A stretch of DNA of 64,000 nt from Xanthomonas vasicola (lineage in GTDB: Bacteria; Pseudomonadota; Gammaproteobacteria; Xanthomonadales; Xanthomonadaceae). A program made the position numbers and the translations under genes. Every line of letters starts with the position of its first letter. Positions within the stretch are counted from its first letter, which is position 1. Below the pieces are notes generated by a model, which was not told the origin of the DNA, made no database searches, and saw nothing but the letters and a program-made list of their open reading frames with translations. Of the stretch, positions 9,601 through 18,013 are shown one piece after another. The stretch is from positions 1 to 64,000 of the forward strand of contig NZ_JSBW02000047.1 of the NCBI RefSeq assembly GCF_000772705.2. The letters are read 5' to 3'.

Positions 9601-10059
9601 TTCCAGACGGCGTTTTTCCGCATCCAGATCCAGCCGTTGGCCGACGGTGAGATCGAAACTGCCGCCGACGATGTAACTCAGTGGCGCCAGCTGCTGCAGC
9701 AAGGTCTGCACCGGCACGATCACCACGCCGCGGGTCAGGCCGGGCAGGCGGTGCAGGGCAGCCAGACGCTGGCTGATGATTTCCGGGTGCGGGCTGAACT
9801 GGTCGTAGGGCAGGGTTTCCCAATCGGGAAACGGCACCACCGACAGCGCGGCGTGTTCGCCGCCCAATGCATGCAGATCGGCTTCGATCTGGTGCGCGCT
9901 CTGGTTATCGCGTGCGATCACCAGCAGCGGGCCGGCATGCGCCTCGGCTGCCCGCGCGATCGACCACGCCAGCGCAGTCGGAGAGGACGGGGCGCGCCAG
10001 TAGGCGCGGAGCTGGCCGGATTTGGGCAGCGGCGGGGAGGGGAAGGTAGGCGACGGCAT
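6595..10059 (-). CDS. mfd: Transcription-repair coupling factor Mfd
   Basis: 1154 residues, close to the E. coli length (1148). Mfd is a cytoplasmic ATP-driven DNA translocase that displaces RNA polymerase stalled at DNA damage and recruits UvrA. Visible modules are an N-terminal UvrB-like region (PDWETLPYDQFSPH), the RNA polymerase-interacting domain around HEDHGVGRYRG, then an SF2 helicase core with Walker A GDVGFGKTEVA, DEEQ box and the RecG-like segment QLHQLRGRVGRS, and a C-terminal TRCF domain. The start at 10059 gives a normal N-terminus. It is convergent with the lipase cassette and followed by no clear terminator. Confidence 0.97.
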   Translation of the reverse strand: MPSPTFPSPPLPKSGQLRAYWRAPSSPTALAWSIARAAEAHAGPLLVIARDNQSAHQIEADLHALGGEHAALSVVPFPDWETLPYDQFSPHPEIISQRLAALHRLPGLTRGVVIVPVQTLLQQLAPLSYIVGGSFDLTVGQRLDLDAEKRRLESAGYRNVPQVMDPGDFAVRGGLLDVFPMGADTPLRVELLDEDIDSIRVFDPESQRSLDKVDAVKMLPGREVPMDDASVERVLACLRERFDVDTRRSALYQDLKSGLAPSGIEYYLPMFFAKTATLFDYLDERVLPVIATGVSNAADTFWTQAQNRYEQRRHDVERPLLPPDALYQSPDALRERLNKLARIEVWASDHARIEEAAPLGDQPLPPLPVAAKDAPAGQALASFLSHYRGRVLVAADSAGRREALMEVLAAAQLKPEVVADVPAFLAGKLRFGITVAPLEDGFALDQPQIALLTERQLFPERANQPRRTRRVGREPEAIIRDLGELSEGAPIVHEDHGVGRYRGLIVLDAGGMPGEFLEIEYAKGDRLYVPVAQLHLISRYSGASAETAPLHSLGGEQWTKAKRKAAEKVRDVAAELLEIQARRRARAGLALQVDRAMYEPFAAGFPFEETPDQLAAIDATLRDLGSSQPMDRVVCGDVGFGKTEVAVRAAFAAASAGKQVAVLVPTTLLAEQHYRNFRDRFADYPIKVEVLSRFKSTKEIKAELEKVASGDIDVIIGTHRLLQPDVKFKDLGLVVVDEEQRFGVRQKEALKAMRANVHLLTLTATPIPRTLNMAMAGLRDLSIIATPPPNRLAVQTFITAWDNTLLREAFQRELSRGGQLYFLHNDVESIVRMQRDLSELVPEARIGIAHGQMPERELERVMLDFQKQRFNVLLSTTIIESGIDIPNANTIIINRADRFGLAQLHQLRGRVGRSHHRAYAYLVVPDRRSMTSDAEKRLEAIASMDELGAGFTLATHDLEIRGSGELLGEDQSGQMAEVGFSLYTELLERAVRSIRQGKLPDLDAGEEVRGADVELHVASLIPEDYLPDVHTRLTLYKRISSARDPEALRELQVEMIDRFGLLPDPVKHLFAIAELKLQANALGVRKLDLGENGGRLVFEAKPAIDPMTIIQMIQKQPKIYTMDGPDKLRIKLPMPEGADRFNAARGLLAALAPG

Positions 10060-10464
10060 CAGCCCGCAATTTTATCAGAGCCCCTGCCTGGGCCGGTCCA
10101 TCTGACGTGAAAGGCGGCGGGGCCGCGCAGGTTGACCTGGGGGGCGGCTGGCGTGACGTAAGCACGGAGCGAAGTCAGGACGTCCAAAGCCGGCGCGGGT
10201 CGATTGCGCGTTGCCCTCACCGCTCGCGGGACACGCCGTGAGCCGGTCCTTGGGGCTCGCTAGCGGCATCCGCCAGCGGTCCTGCAATCGGCGAGGACAC
10301 CGCACCAGACAGTTGGCCGGTGGCCAAATGAGAGCGGCTCGTTGCACCTACTAATGCAGCATTTGCAGCGTGCCCTGCGATGGTGGGCGGGCAAGGACCG
10401 CAGCAAACACGTCAGCCAAGCCGCTTTTAGGAATCCCAAGTCCCGAATCACCAATCCCAGCAAC
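10060..10464. repeat. Intergenic region with Xanthomonas-type dispersed repeat
   Basis: No gene is supported in these 405 bases. Bases about 10430-10463 form a degenerate tandem of short units (variants of GAATCCC/GAATCAC) of the type scattered between Xanthomonas genes. Further left lie GC-rich inverted segments around 10200-10270. Upstream of mfd (minus strand) the sequence just before 10059 is the likely promoter, but no clear -35/-10 pair was identified. Confidence 0.4.
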
Positions 10465-11007
10465 TCAGGCATCCAGCTCCAGCACCATCCGCACCAGCTC
10501 CGGTGAATCCGGGTGCGCCTGCGGTTTGAAGCCCAGCGACTCGGCCAGCTGCAGCATCGGCAGGTTGCTCTGCAGGACATCGCCGAACAGGCAATCCAGA
10601 TACTTGCGCCTTGCCCATTTGACCAACTTGCGCATCAGCTGCCGCCCCAGTCCCTGACCGGCGACGAAGCTGCTGACCAGGATGGTGTATTCGGCCTGGC
10701 GGGTGCCCGGTACCAACGCGGCGCGCGCTACCGCGCCTACCAACGCTTCACCTGGCGGCAGCTGCTCGGCGGCGACCAGCACGATCTCGCTCTTCGGGTT
10801 GGGGTGGGTCAGGCGCTGCACCATCTCCGGGGTGATTTCGGCGGAGGAGCGCACGAAGCGCGCGCGAATTTCTTCCGGTCCCAACAGGCTGAAAGCCCCC
10901 TGCAGCGGCGGACCATCCTCGGGACGGATCGGGCGGAGCAGAAGGGTGCGGCCATTGGGCAGACTGAAGTTTTCATGCCAGGGAGGCATGCGATTGCGAA
11001 TGGCCAT
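10465..11007 (-). CDS. GNAT-family N-acetyltransferase
   Basis: 180 residues with a single GNAT fold: an N-terminal beta strand region (RTLLLRPIRPEDGPPL), the central beta-hairpin (YTILVSSF) and the acetyl-CoA pyrophosphate-binding turn (VAGQGLGRQLM, about residues 125-135). The segment resembles the C-terminal acetyltransferase part of protein-lysine acetyltransferases of the Pat/YfiQ type, but here it stands alone. The substrate is unknown; a protein or small amine are both possible. It is transcribed in the same direction as mfd but about 400 bases away, so probably independently. Confidence 0.85.
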   Translation of the reverse strand: MAIRNRMPPWHENFSLPNGRTLLLRPIRPEDGPPLQGAFSLLGPEEIRARFVRSSAEITPEMVQRLTHPNPKSEIVLVAAEQLPPGEALVGAVARAALVPGTRQAEYTILVSSFVAGQGLGRQLMRKLVKWARRKYLDCLFGDVLQSNLPMLQLAESLGFKPQAHPDSPELVRMVLELDA

Positions 11008-11432
11008 GACCGGTGTTCCTTAAAGATCGGAAGATTCTGGCACCAGCCCGGCGCGCAACCGTGAATGAATCCGATGTGCCGCCGGGGGCCGACAGGAGAT
11101 GGCAGTGCTTCCCACGCAACTTTAACGAGCGTAGCCGTGAGCCGGTCGTGAGCGTGGGGCGGCGCAACGCCGCCAAGTGACTGGCCTGAGTCCTTGCTGG
11201 CCGGGAGGCCTGTGTAAGAGGAAGAGGGTGTCGTTCCCTGGGCACGTGCAGGAATGGAATCCTGCGTCCGTGGGTACAGCGCCCGCTTGCATACCTTGCG
11301 CCCCCCATGCCCGCGGTAACTCACAGGTGGGCTACACGGAGCGCGCGGCCTGTGTCACTGCACCGTTCACCGACAACGCCGCCGGACCGTGGCACCACAG
11401 CCGCAGCAACGGGCGCACTTCGGTATGCCGAC
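11008..11432. other. Intergenic region without recognised feature
   Basis: 425 bases between rlmJ and the GNAT gene, both on the minus strand. Six-frame reading gives only low-complexity arginine-rich frames typical of GC-rich noncoding DNA. No hairpin followed by a T-run is obvious after the rlmJ stop. Confidence 0.4.
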
Positions 11433-12341
11433 TCAGCCGTCCTGGCGCAGCCACTCCAGCCGGGTCGAGGCGCCGGGCTCGCCGAGATGCTTTTTAAGGG
11501 CCGGCAACGCGGGCGCCAGCACCTGGTCGAACTGCCAGGGCGCATTGACGATCAGCAGCCCGCTACCGGTCAGGCGCAGCGGCGAGTCGTCCGGCCGCAC
11601 CTGCAGCTCGGCCACCAGCACCGACTTGGCCGGCAGCGTGGCAGCTTTGCGCATGAACGGCTGCAGGCTGCGGCGCAGCTTGATCGGGTACCACACCATG
11701 CAGATCGCCTGCGGCCAGCGCGCCAGCGCCTCGCGCACGCTGTGGATGATCTGCTGGTATTCGGCATCCTGCGATTCGTAGGGCGGGTCGATCAGCACCA
11801 GCCCGCGGCCGATCTTGGTTTCGCCGGCACGCGGCGGCAGGAAGGCGCGGATCGCCGCATAGCCGTCGCCGGCATGCACGCGCACCCGGCTGTCCTTGGC
11901 GAACAAGCCCTTGAGCGCTTCGGCTTCGTCCGGCTGCAGTTCGCAGAACGCCATGCGGTCTTGCTCGCGCAGCGCCTGCGCGGTCAGCAGCGGTGAGCCG
12001 GGGTAGTAATTGAGCTGGATGCCGGCCGTGGTGCGCGTGGGCTTGTGACCGGGCGTGGCCGGGCGGGCGACGGACTGGTTGTCGGCCTGCACCGCGCGCA
12101 GGTAGCGCTCGATGACCTCGGGCAAGGTCGCTTCGGCCATTAGCCGCATCACGCCGGCATCGGCTTCGTTGGTCTTGCGGCTCTCTTCGCCACCGAGTTG
12201 GTAGCGCCCGCGCCCGGCGTGGGTATCGAGCACGAAGAACGGAGTGTCCTTGCGCTTGAGGGTGTCGATCAGGGCAAGCAGGGCGATGTGCTTGAGCACG
12301 TCGGCATGGTTGCCGGCATGGAAGGCATGGCGATAGTTCAT
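11433..12341 (-). CDS. rlmJ: 23S rRNA (adenine-2030-N6)-methyltransferase RlmJ
   Basis: 302 residues from the ATG at 12341. RlmJ methylates A2030 of 23S rRNA using S-adenosylmethionine. The start is fixed by the family's characteristic N-terminus (MNYRHAFHAGNHADVLKH). The SAM-binding motif is FFVLDTHAGRGRY, and the catalytic motif is the DPPY box (VLIDPPYES). An open frame continues about 325 codons upstream but is low-complexity and overlaps the divergent creB gene, so it is not coding. Length is slightly above E. coli RlmJ because of an insertion around residues 90-110. Confidence 0.95.
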   Translation of the reverse strand: MNYRHAFHAGNHADVLKHIALLALIDTLKRKDTPFFVLDTHAGRGRYQLGGEESRKTNEADAGVMRLMAEATLPEVIERYLRAVQADNQSVARPATPGHKPTRTTAGIQLNYYPGSPLLTAQALREQDRMAFCELQPDEAEALKGLFAKDSRVRVHAGDGYAAIRAFLPPRAGETKIGRGLVLIDPPYESQDAEYQQIIHSVREALARWPQAICMVWYPIKLRRSLQPFMRKAATLPAKSVLVAELQVRPDDSPLRLTGSGLLIVNAPWQFDQVLAPALPALKKHLGEPGASTRLEWLRQDG

Positions 12342-12524
12342 CGCGGCAGTGTAGAGGCTGCGGCGCAGTTTGTTGCAGGCCATCGCGGGGTAAGCCGGCG
12401 CAGGCGCACCGTGGCGGCAGCGGGACGCTGCGCGATGTGGCAAGCGCGGTGCGGTCGCGCCTCGCGCCCTGCGCGGAACACCTCGGTCGGTAGGTGGTGC
12501 CCGCATGCCGTTATGCTGCGCGGC

Positions 12525-13217
12525 ATGTCCGAGTCTCCTGCCCGCGTGCTCGTCGTCGAAGACGAAGCCGCCATTGCCGATACCGTGCTCTACGCGCTGC
12601 GCAGCGAGGGCTATGCGCCTGAGCACTGCCTGCTGGGCCGCGATGCGCTGGCGCGGCTGCGTGCCGACCCGGCCGATGTGGTGGTGCTCGATGTGGGCTT
12701 GCCGGACATCAATGGCTTTGAGGTGTGCCGCACGCTGCGCAGTTTCAGCGAGGTGCCGGTGATCTTTCTGACCGCGCGCAACGACGAGATCGACCGCGTG
12801 CTCGGGCTGGAGCTGGGCGCCGACGATTACATGGCCAAGCCGTTCTCGCCACGCGAACTGGTGGCGCGCGTGCGCGCACGCCTGCGTCGACGCAACGCGG
12901 GCGCGGTGGTCGAATCGGGCTGGCAGCCGCACGGCGTGTTTGCCATCGACCGCGACGGCAGCCGCATCCGCTATGGTGAGACCTTGCTGCCGCTGACCCG
13001 CTACGAATACGCGCTGCTGGCGGCGTTGCTGCAGCGCCCCGGCGCGATCCTGAGCCGTGCACAGCTGATGGACCGCGGCTGGGATGCCAGCGCCGACAGT
13101 GCCGACCGCACCGTGGACACCCACATCAAGACGCTCCGCGGCAAGTTGCGCCTGGCCGGCGTGCCGGCCGACCCCATCCGCACCCACCGTGGCCTTGGCT
13201 ACGCGCTGGAGCTGTAG
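12525..13217 (+). CDS. creB: Two-component response regulator CreB
   Basis: 230 residues. An N-terminal receiver domain shows the acidic pair (VEDE), phospho-acceptor Asp56 (VLDVGLPD), Thr/Ser and Lys105 (MAKPF). A C-terminal OmpR/PhoB winged helix (about 130-230) ends in RTHRGLGYAL. Identification as CreB rather than another OmpR-type regulator rests on the following CreC-like kinase and creD downstream. Start chosen at 12525 (MSESPARVLVVEDE); 12513 is an in-frame alternative. CreB activates genes through direct repeats of TTCAC, and such repeats are found before creD in this window. It is divergent from rlmJ. Confidence 0.9.
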   Translation: MSESPARVLVVEDEAAIADTVLYALRSEGYAPEHCLLGRDALARLRADPADVVVLDVGLPDINGFEVCRTLRSFSEVPVIFLTARNDEIDRVLGLELGADDYMAKPFSPRELVARVRARLRRRNAGAVVESGWQPHGVFAIDRDGSRIRYGETLLPLTRYEYALLAALLQRPGAILSRAQLMDRGWDASADSADRTVDTHIKTLRGKLRLAGVPADPIRTHRGLGYALEL

Positions 13218-13409
13218 GCATGCGCCGGCACCTGTTTGGAGGGGCTGACAAAAGGACTGCGCAGCTGCCGGCCTGGCGCGGCAGTTGCTCGGACTCGGCA
13301 TGTGCCACGCGCACATCGCAGTTCCTGTGTGGCGGCCTTATCCACCTGAAGACTTCCCGCTACGTGTTGTCAGCCGCTCTCAGTGATCTGAGCGAGGCCA
13401 CGCGCTGAC

Positions 13410-14858
13410 ATGCGGCTGGGTCTCAAGCTGTTTCTGGGCTTTTTCCTGATCGTGGGTCTGGCCGCGTTCTTCGTGATGCGGGTGTTCGTCAACGAGGTCA
13501 AGCCAGGCGTGCGCCAGGCGATGGAATCCACGCTGGTGGATGCGGCCAATGTGCTGGCGGAAATGGCCAGTGGCGAGTTGGCTGCCGGCACGCTTGCCGA
13601 TGGCCGTTTCGCGCGCAACGTGGCCAGGGCCCAGCAGCGCGACCCCAAGGCGTGGGTATGGCGTTTTCGCAAGAACACGGTGGATTACCGCGTGACCGTC
13701 ACCGATGCGCGCGGCGTGGTGGTGTTCGATTCGCTGGGCCGCGACGTGGGTCGCGACAACTCGCGCTGGAACGATGTCTACCGCACGCTGCGCGGCGAAT
13801 ATGGCGCGCGTTCCAGCCCGGACATCGATGGCGACCCCACCGCCACGGTGATGCATGTGGCCGCGCCGATCTACGCACCGGACGACCCCGGCAAACTGAT
13901 CGGCGTGCTGACCCTGGCGCAGCCCAATCGCAGCATCGACCCGTTTATCGAAGCCAGCCAGCGCAACATCCTGCAGCGCGGCGCGTGGTTGATCGGCATT
14001 TCTGCGTTGATCGGTATGTTGATGACCTGGTGGTTGATGCGCGGCATCGGCCGGCTCAATCGCTATGCGCAGGCGGTGAGCGCCGGCATCCCGGTGCCGC
14101 CACCCAAACCGCGTGGCGATGAAATCGGCGATCTGGGCCAGGCGCTGGAATCCATGCGCCGCAAGCTGGAAGGCAAGGCCTACGTGGAGCAATACGTGCA
14201 GTCGTTGACGCACGAAATGAAGAGCCCGCTGGCGGCGATTCGCGGTGCATCGGAGTTGCTGGCCGAGCCATTGCCCGAAGCCGATCGCCAGCATTTCGTG
14301 GCCAGTATTCGCGCGCAGGAACAGCGGCTCACTGAAACCATCGACAAGCTGCTGGCGCTGGCCGAAGTCGAGCAGCACGGCTGGCTGCAGACGCGCGAGC
14401 GCATTGGTATCAGTGGGCTGCTGCAGGCTGCTGCGGAGGCGGTATCGCTGCGCGCTGCGGCGGTGGGCGTGGCGGTGGAAGTGGATGCAAGTGCTGTGAC
14501 CTCAGTCGACCACCACGTACTCGGCGATGGTTTTTTGTTGCGCCAGGCATTGATCAATCTGCTTGAGAACGCCCTCGCGTTCTCGCCGCAGGACAGCCGC
14601 GTGCGCCTGCATGCGCAGCTGCGCGATGGACGTTGGGAGTTGGCGATCGAAGACCGCGGCAGCGGCGTGCCGGATTACGCGATCGAGCGCGTTTTCGAGC
14701 GCTTCTATTCGCTGGCACGTCCGCAGACCGGGCAGCGCAGCTCCGGGCTCGGCCTGCCGTTCGTGCGCGAGGTTGCGCGCCTGCATCGCGGGGACGTGGT
14801 GCTGGGCAATCGTGATGGTGGCGGTGCGCGAGCGGTGTTGTGCCTGCCGATCGGCTGA
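13410..14858 (+). CDS. creC: Two-component sensor histidine kinase CreC
   Basis: 482 residues. Inner-membrane kinase with a first transmembrane helix at about 7-25, a periplasmic sensor (about 30-190), a second helix (about 193-212), a HAMP-like linker, the H-box LTHEMKSPLAAIRG (His268) and a catalytic ATPase domain with N (LINLLENAL), G1 (EDRGSGVPD) and G2 (SGLGLPFV) boxes. It is separated from creB by 192 bases with no clear gene, more than in compact cre operons. Together with CreB it should control creD and, in related bacteria, beta-lactam and cell-envelope responses. Confidence 0.9.
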   Translation: MRLGLKLFLGFFLIVGLAAFFVMRVFVNEVKPGVRQAMESTLVDAANVLAEMASGELAAGTLADGRFARNVARAQQRDPKAWVWRFRKNTVDYRVTVTDARGVVVFDSLGRDVGRDNSRWNDVYRTLRGEYGARSSPDIDGDPTATVMHVAAPIYAPDDPGKLIGVLTLAQPNRSIDPFIEASQRNILQRGAWLIGISALIGMLMTWWLMRGIGRLNRYAQAVSAGIPVPPPKPRGDEIGDLGQALESMRRKLEGKAYVEQYVQSLTHEMKSPLAAIRGASELLAEPLPEADRQHFVASIRAQEQRLTETIDKLLALAEVEQHGWLQTRERIGISGLLQAAAEAVSLRAAAVGVAVEVDASAVTSVDHHVLGDGFLLRQALINLLENALAFSPQDSRVRLHAQLRDGRWELAIEDRGSGVPDYAIERVFERFYSLARPQTGQRSSGLGLPFVREVARLHRGDVVLGNRDGGGARAVLCLPIG

Positions 14859-14986
14859 GTCGCCTGGCAGGCAGTTGTCGTGGTTGGCTGGCGCCGGTGG
14901 CAGCCATGCGTTCAAGGTTGCGGCATGCGCCAGAGCACATGCCGCAACCGTTTCAATCGCCCCGCAAGGCGCGTGGTCGCTGGGTG

Positions 14987-15799
14987 TTAGTACACCACGT
15001 CGGCGCCGATCACATCCTTGGCGACCACCGACCAGGACAGCTTGGCAAAGCCCTTATTGCCCCATTCGGTACCCCAGCTGTTTTCCACGATCAGTCCTTC
15101 GCGGTCGTAGCCCAGCGCGATGACGGCATGCCCGCCCAGAATTGGCGTCGTGATGTCGTAATCGACCTGATTTTTAGGTGTCAGTTCTTCAAAGCCCTGG
15201 CGCACATAGAAGCCGATCGCCACCGGCGTGGAAGAGGCAAGGGCGAGCTTGATCTGTTCGATCAAGGCGCGTCCCCCGTTTCCGTCGCCCGAAAACAGCA
15301 CGGTGTAGTGGCGATACGGCGTCGGGTTCCTGGCAGCGTTGGCACGGTCGGCGGCAGTTGGCTGGTGTTTCCAGTCGTAGTTGCCCCACGAATAGTGCTG
15401 CTCGGTGTCGATGCCCTGCGCCAGCGCGATCTCCAGCGGCGCTTCCAGGGTGGAGCCTTCATCCACGCCGCCGTTGACCTGGCTGTACAGGTACATCGGC
15501 GCAAAGCGCGTCTGGGCCTGTTTGTTGGCGTTGGCATACCAACCGGTCAGGGTGTGAGCGGCCGCCCACGACGCGCATGATCCGACCCGGCCCTGGTCGC
15601 CCGGCGTGATCGCCCACGCGGTCAAGTCGACACTGGCAGGCAGCGGCTCGCTAACGCTTTCGGTACCGAACAGCGGGGTGACCGGCTGCTTCAATGACGA
15701 CGGTTTCAGGCCCATTCCGTGCACTGCAGCCTGTGCGGCGGCAGTGGTCAGGCTCAAGGTGGCGAGCAGGCAAAGGGCAAGCGAACGTTGCGTGTTCAT
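14987..15799 (-). CDS. Secreted papain-like (C1 family) cysteine peptidase
   Basis: 270 residues with a signal peptide (cleavage about residue 25, AAQA-AV). The catalytic elements of the C1 family are in order: oxyanion Gln69 and Cys75 in DQGRVGSCASWAA, His224 in GGHAVIALGYD and Asn240 in VENSWGTEWG. There is no long inhibitory propeptide; the mature domain begins almost directly after the signal. It should act in the periplasm or outside the cell. It lies inverted between creC and creD, interrupting the usual creBCD order. Substrates are unknown. Confidence 0.9.
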   Translation of the reverse strand: MNTQRSLALCLLATLSLTTAAAQAAVHGMGLKPSSLKQPVTPLFGTESVSEPLPASVDLTAWAITPGDQGRVGSCASWAAAHTLTGWYANANKQAQTRFAPMYLYSQVNGGVDEGSTLEAPLEIALAQGIDTEQHYSWGNYDWKHQPTAADRANAARNPTPYRHYTVLFSGDGNGGRALIEQIKLALASSTPVAIGFYVRQGFEELTPKNQVDYDITTPILGGHAVIALGYDREGLIVENSWGTEWGNKGFAKLSWSVVAKDVIGADVVY

Positions 15800-16139
15800 G
15801 CAGGGCAGACTCCAGGCGATAGAGGAATGCAGTCGTGCGCAGTTCTACAACCCCAGCCGAGCAGGTACGCAGCCGCGATGGCGCTGAGGCAGCACACGTG
15901 GCTAAACGTCATTGAAGAACGGCGGAACGGGAAATCTGCACTCACATAAGCAGGGGTGGTCGAGGACTGCGCAACTGCCCATGCATCGTTACGCCTGGCG
16001 ACGCTGCGTGTGGCGAAGATGCGAAGCGATGCCGACCGAATGGAAGTCTGTTTTGGGCATGTATTGCACTTTTGGAATCTGACACCTGCATTTACTCGTT
16101 GCGTCACAGTGCCGTCCGGCAGGCACGCGATGCACCCAC
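15800..16139. other. Divergent promoter region of the cysteine peptidase and creD
   Basis: About 340 bases between divergent genes, with no convincing frame. It must hold the peptidase promoter on the minus strand and, at its right edge, the creD promoter. Apart from the CreB-type repeats listed separately I see no clear site. Confidence 0.4.
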
Positions 16140-16166
16140 TTCACGTTCGCTTCAAATTCGCCTCAA
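16140..16166 (+). promoter_or_regulatory. Cre-tag-like CreB binding repeats upstream of creD
   Basis: Three direct repeats TTCAC (16140-16144), TTCAA (16151-16155) and CTCAA (16162-16166) are spaced by six bases each, giving an 11-bp period. The known CreB (and Aeromonas BlrA) site is two TTCAC repeats separated by six bases. The first two units match in nine of ten positions. The site ends 54 bases before the creD start, a normal position for activation. Confidence 0.7.
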
Positions 16167-16220
16167 ACGCCCGCCACCGGCGCATCGCACGCTGGCCACC
16201 TCCCAAGATGAGGATGGCCG

Positions 16221-17540
16221 ATGAAATCCCTGAAACTGTTATTGCGCTTCGCCACCGTCGGCGGGCTGATCCTGCTGTTGCTGATTCCCTTATTGCTGAT
16301 CCGTGGCGCGGTGCAGGACCGCGCGCGCTACCGCGACGAGGCGGTTGAGCGGGTGGCGCAGAGCAAGGCCGGCGAGCAGCAGTTCATCGCGCCGGTGCGG
16401 GTGCTGCCGTATACCGAAGACGTGCAGGTCACCGAGCCGGACGAGCAGGGCAACCAGCGCAAGGTCTGGCGCAAGCGCGAAGGTACGCTGCTGCAAACGC
16501 CGCGTCGCCTGAAACTCAGCGGCGAAATGGTGCCCTCGGTGCGCGAGGTGGGCTTGTACCGCGTGCAGGTGTATTCCTGGAAGGCCACCTTGCATGCCGA
16601 ATACGACCCCTTCGACTACGCGGCTGCGCCGACCCGTGTGTATGGCCAGCCGTATCTGGCAATCGGTATTTCCGACGTGCGCGGCTTGGTCGGCACGCCG
16701 CGCTTGCAGGTCGATGGCCGCGCGCTGGCGCTGGAGAGCGGCGCAGGCGCACTGGCCGACCGTTCGGCGGGCATCCATGCCCAATTGGGTCCGCTGGCCG
16801 ACCCGCTCGCCGGCCGGCTGCAGGACGGCAACGTGGTGGACATGCAGTTCGTGCTGGACGGCACGCGCCGGCTGGCCATCGCGCCGATCGCCGACAACAA
16901 CGACATCGCCCTGCGCTCGGACTGGCAGCACCCGTCCTTCGGTGGCCGCTTCCTGCCGAATGCGCCGAGCATCGGGCCGAAGGGCTTCGATGCGAGCTGG
17001 TCGCTGTCGTCGCTGGCCACCGGTGCGCAGACCCAGTTGCAGTCCAGCCATGCGGCGCTGGATACGCTGGAAGTGCGCCTGGTCGACCCGGTGGACGTGT
17101 ATACCCAGGCCGACCACGCCAGCAAGTACGGCATCTTGTTCGTGGTGCTGACCTTCGTGGCCTTCGTGCTGTTCGAGCTGATCAAGCGCCTGCCCATCCA
17201 TCCGTTGCAGTACCTGCTGGTGGGCCTGGCGCTGGCGATCTTCTTCCTGCTGCTGCTCAGCCTTTCCGAGCACATCGCGTTCTGGCAGGCCTATCTGGTG
17301 TCGGCGGCGGCGTGTATCGGCCTGCAGTTCTTCTATCTGTCCGGCGTGTTGCGCAGTTGGGTCCGTGCGGCTGGCTTCTCGGTGATGCTCACCGCCTTGT
17401 ACGCGGTGCTTTACAGCCTGTTGATCTCCGAGGACAACGCGCTGCTGATGGGATCGTTGCTGCTGTTCGGCATCCTGGCCAGCATCATGTGGGTCACCCG
17501 CAAGCTCGATTGGTACGAGCTTGGCAATAGCCTGCGCTGA
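16221..17540 (+). CDS. creD: Inner-membrane protein CreD
   Basis: 439 residues. CreD is an inner-membrane protein whose production is the main output of the CreBC system; its molecular activity is unknown, but it is tied to envelope stress and beta-lactam tolerance. Visible are an N-terminal helix (about 9-27), a long periplasmic domain (about 30-295) and a cluster of five or so C-terminal helices (about 300-430). The start at 16221 is preceded by cre-tag-like repeats. A small gene begins eight bases after the stop, so the two may be co-transcribed. Confidence 0.92.
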   Translation: MKSLKLLLRFATVGGLILLLLIPLLLIRGAVQDRARYRDEAVERVAQSKAGEQQFIAPVRVLPYTEDVQVTEPDEQGNQRKVWRKREGTLLQTPRRLKLSGEMVPSVREVGLYRVQVYSWKATLHAEYDPFDYAAAPTRVYGQPYLAIGISDVRGLVGTPRLQVDGRALALESGAGALADRSAGIHAQLGPLADPLAGRLQDGNVVDMQFVLDGTRRLAIAPIADNNDIALRSDWQHPSFGGRFLPNAPSIGPKGFDASWSLSSLATGAQTQLQSSHAALDTLEVRLVDPVDVYTQADHASKYGILFVVLTFVAFVLFELIKRLPIHPLQYLLVGLALAIFFLLLLSLSEHIAFWQAYLVSAAACIGLQFFYLSGVLRSWVRAAGFSVMLTALYAVLYSLLISEDNALLMGSLLLFGILASIMWVTRKLDWYELGNSLR

Positions 17541-17547
17541 GCCCGGC

Positions 17548-17970
17548 ATGCTGACGCAGGCACACTTGCACCGGCGCGCGCAGCGTTTGCTGCCCGCCGG
17601 TATCGACACGGTGGCGCTGCTTCCCGCAGCGCTGCCGCACGTTTGGGAGAGCTCGGCGCTGTCGGCCTTGCCGCTGAACCGCGACAGGCGCCGCGGGGTG
17701 GTGGGCCTGCAGCTGCACGCACGCACCGCGCAGCAACTGCGCAGCAGCGGGCATGCGTTCTTGCAGGCGGCAGCGCAGCAGCACACCCACACCGGCAACG
17801 CCCGGGCACCCAGCTATGGGCTGTGGCAACGGCTGAGCAGTGGCAGCTACTGGGCACGCAGCACCGATGCGCTACTTGGGGTACTGCTGGCCACCGACGA
17901 AGCGGCGGTGTGGTTGCTGTGGCAACAACCGCAGACCCGCGTTTGGAACCATGGTCATTGGCTGCGTTGA
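17548..17970 (+). CDS. Hypothetical protein downstream of creD
   Basis: 140 residues from the ATG at 17548, seven bases after the creD stop. There is no signal peptide or membrane helix. The sequence is rich in Leu, Ala and Gln with several Trp near the C-terminus. I do not recognise a family. Tight spacing to creD and a following GNAT gene suggest one transcript. Codon use looks like the neighbours, supporting a real gene. Confidence 0.55.
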   Translation: MLTQAHLHRRAQRLLPAGIDTVALLPAALPHVWESSALSALPLNRDRRRGVVGLQLHARTAQQLRSSGHAFLQAAAQQHTHTGNARAPSYGLWQRLSSGSYWARSTDALLGVLLATDEAAVWLLWQQPQTRVWNHGHWLR

Positions 17971-18013
17971 AGCATCGCATTGCAGCCACGCCTTGCTGGC
18001 TTACCATGGCGGC

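Noticed and set aside
8722-10110. Plus-strand open frame of 462 codons
   Set aside because: Antisense shadow of mfd, caused by high GC; His/Gln/Arg-rich and without family features.
12342-13316. N-terminal extension of rlmJ to a 627-residue protein
   Set aside because: Overlaps creB on the other strand, low complexity, and the conserved RlmJ N-terminus begins at 12341.
13218-13409. Possible small gene between creB and creC
   Set aside because: The only frame (13220-13408) has no start signal or protein-like composition; treated as spacer.
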